From the NCBI GenBank assembly GCA_964486825.1, contig CAZAQS010000101.1, positions 1-15,979 of the forward strand: a stretch of DNA of 15,979 nt. Direction: 5' to 3'. Both the position numbers and the translations under genes were made by a program. Below the pieces are notes generated by a model. The model did no database searches. It was given only the letters and a program-made list of their open reading frames with translations, and was not told where the DNA came from. The stretch is from CAZAQS01 sp964486825 (lineage in GTDB: Bacteria > Chloroflexota > Anaerolineae > Anaerolineales > UBA4823). This document shows, piece by piece, positions 15,619 through 15,979 of this stretch. Positions within the stretch are counted from its first letter, which is position 1, and each line of letters starts with the position of its first letter.

Positions 15619-15979
15619 TTACTCTTCCCGGGCAGCAGCTAGCTCTCTCTGGCGGGTGTTAATGACGTCCTGAGCGATATGGGTTGGCACAACCTCGTAA
15701 TGTGAGAAATTCATTTCGAAGACGCCTCTGCCGGCAGTGATCGAACGCAGATCGGTGGTATAACGTTGCATCTCTGCTAAAGGCACCTGGGCAGTAACGA
15801 TTGAGCGGCCACGCTCCGTATCCATACCCTGGACACGTGCCCGACGGGTATTCAGATCGCCTAATACGTCTCCCATATTAGCTTCAGGTACAGTGATCCT
15901 GACCGTCATGATCGGCTCAAGCAGTACCGGAGCGGACTCTTTTACAGCCAATTTGAAGGCTTCCCGACCGGCAATCTCG
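15619..15979 (-). CDS. fusA: Elongation factor G, C-terminal part (5' end beyond window)
   Basis: The minus-strand frame is open through the right window edge and gives the last 120 residues of an EF-G. The end of domain IV reads AGREAFKLAVKESAPVLLEP. Domain V reads VRITVPEANMGDVLGDLNTR, then RARVQGMD, MQRYTTDLRSITAGRGVFEM and FSHYEVVP. EF-G is the GTPase that drives ribosome translocation. The tail after VVP is somewhat long and charged (VINTRQRELAAAREE), so this may be an EF-G paralogue (EF-G2 type) rather than the main factor; the GTPase domain needed to tell them apart is outside the window. Family identity is sure; the symbol is less so. Confidence 0.93.
   Translation of the reverse strand, partial: EIAGREAFKLAVKESAPVLLEPIMTVRITVPEANMGDVLGDLNTRRARVQGMDTERGRSIVTAQVPLAEMQRYTTDLRSITAGRGVFEMNFSHYEVVPTHIAQDVINTRQRELAAAREE

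Overview
This is a bacterial chromosomal window of ordinary housekeeping type with moderate GC. It holds ten genes with recognisable families, two tRNA genes and one T-box riboswitch. The likely source is a member of the Chloroflexota, perhaps Anaerolineae-like. That is an inference from the gene mix (TgpA-like transglutaminase next to a GAF-PAS cyclase, DUF3267 protein, PAP2 proteins), a T-box outside an obvious Firmicute context, and tRNA genes without encoded CCA. No mobile element, CRISPR array or phage gene is visible.

Left block, minus strand (1-9193): leuS is transcribed leftward, followed by a membrane transglutaminase, a GAF-PAS adenylate/guanylate cyclase whose start overlaps the transglutaminase stop, and the first 600 codons of pyruvate phosphate dikinase (ppdK), cut by the window edge.

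Middle block (9194-10510): a short plus-strand HD-GYP gene lies between leuS and a minus-strand T-box riboswitch. The T-box has a CTC (Leu) specifier, the conserved TGGTACCGCG element and a strong terminator. Upstream of it on the same strand are two tandem tRNA-Ala genes (CGC, then GGC) behind a TTGACA-17-TACAAT promoter. The T-box therefore reads toward leuS but is separated from it by about 0.7 kb holding a gene on the opposite strand. This arrangement is the most unusual thing in the window. If the T-box still drives leuS, its read-through transcript is antisense to the whole HD-GYP gene.

Right block (10511-15979): a plus-strand DUF3267 membrane metalloprotease-like gene converges on a minus-strand LON-domain gene that looks leaderless. 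A plus-strand run follows: an M24 aminopeptidase (pepP/pepQ type) with a palindrome at its putative promoter, then two tandem PAP2-family membrane phosphatase paralogues. The last of these converges, 5 nt apart, on the 3' end of an elongation factor G gene cut by the right edge.
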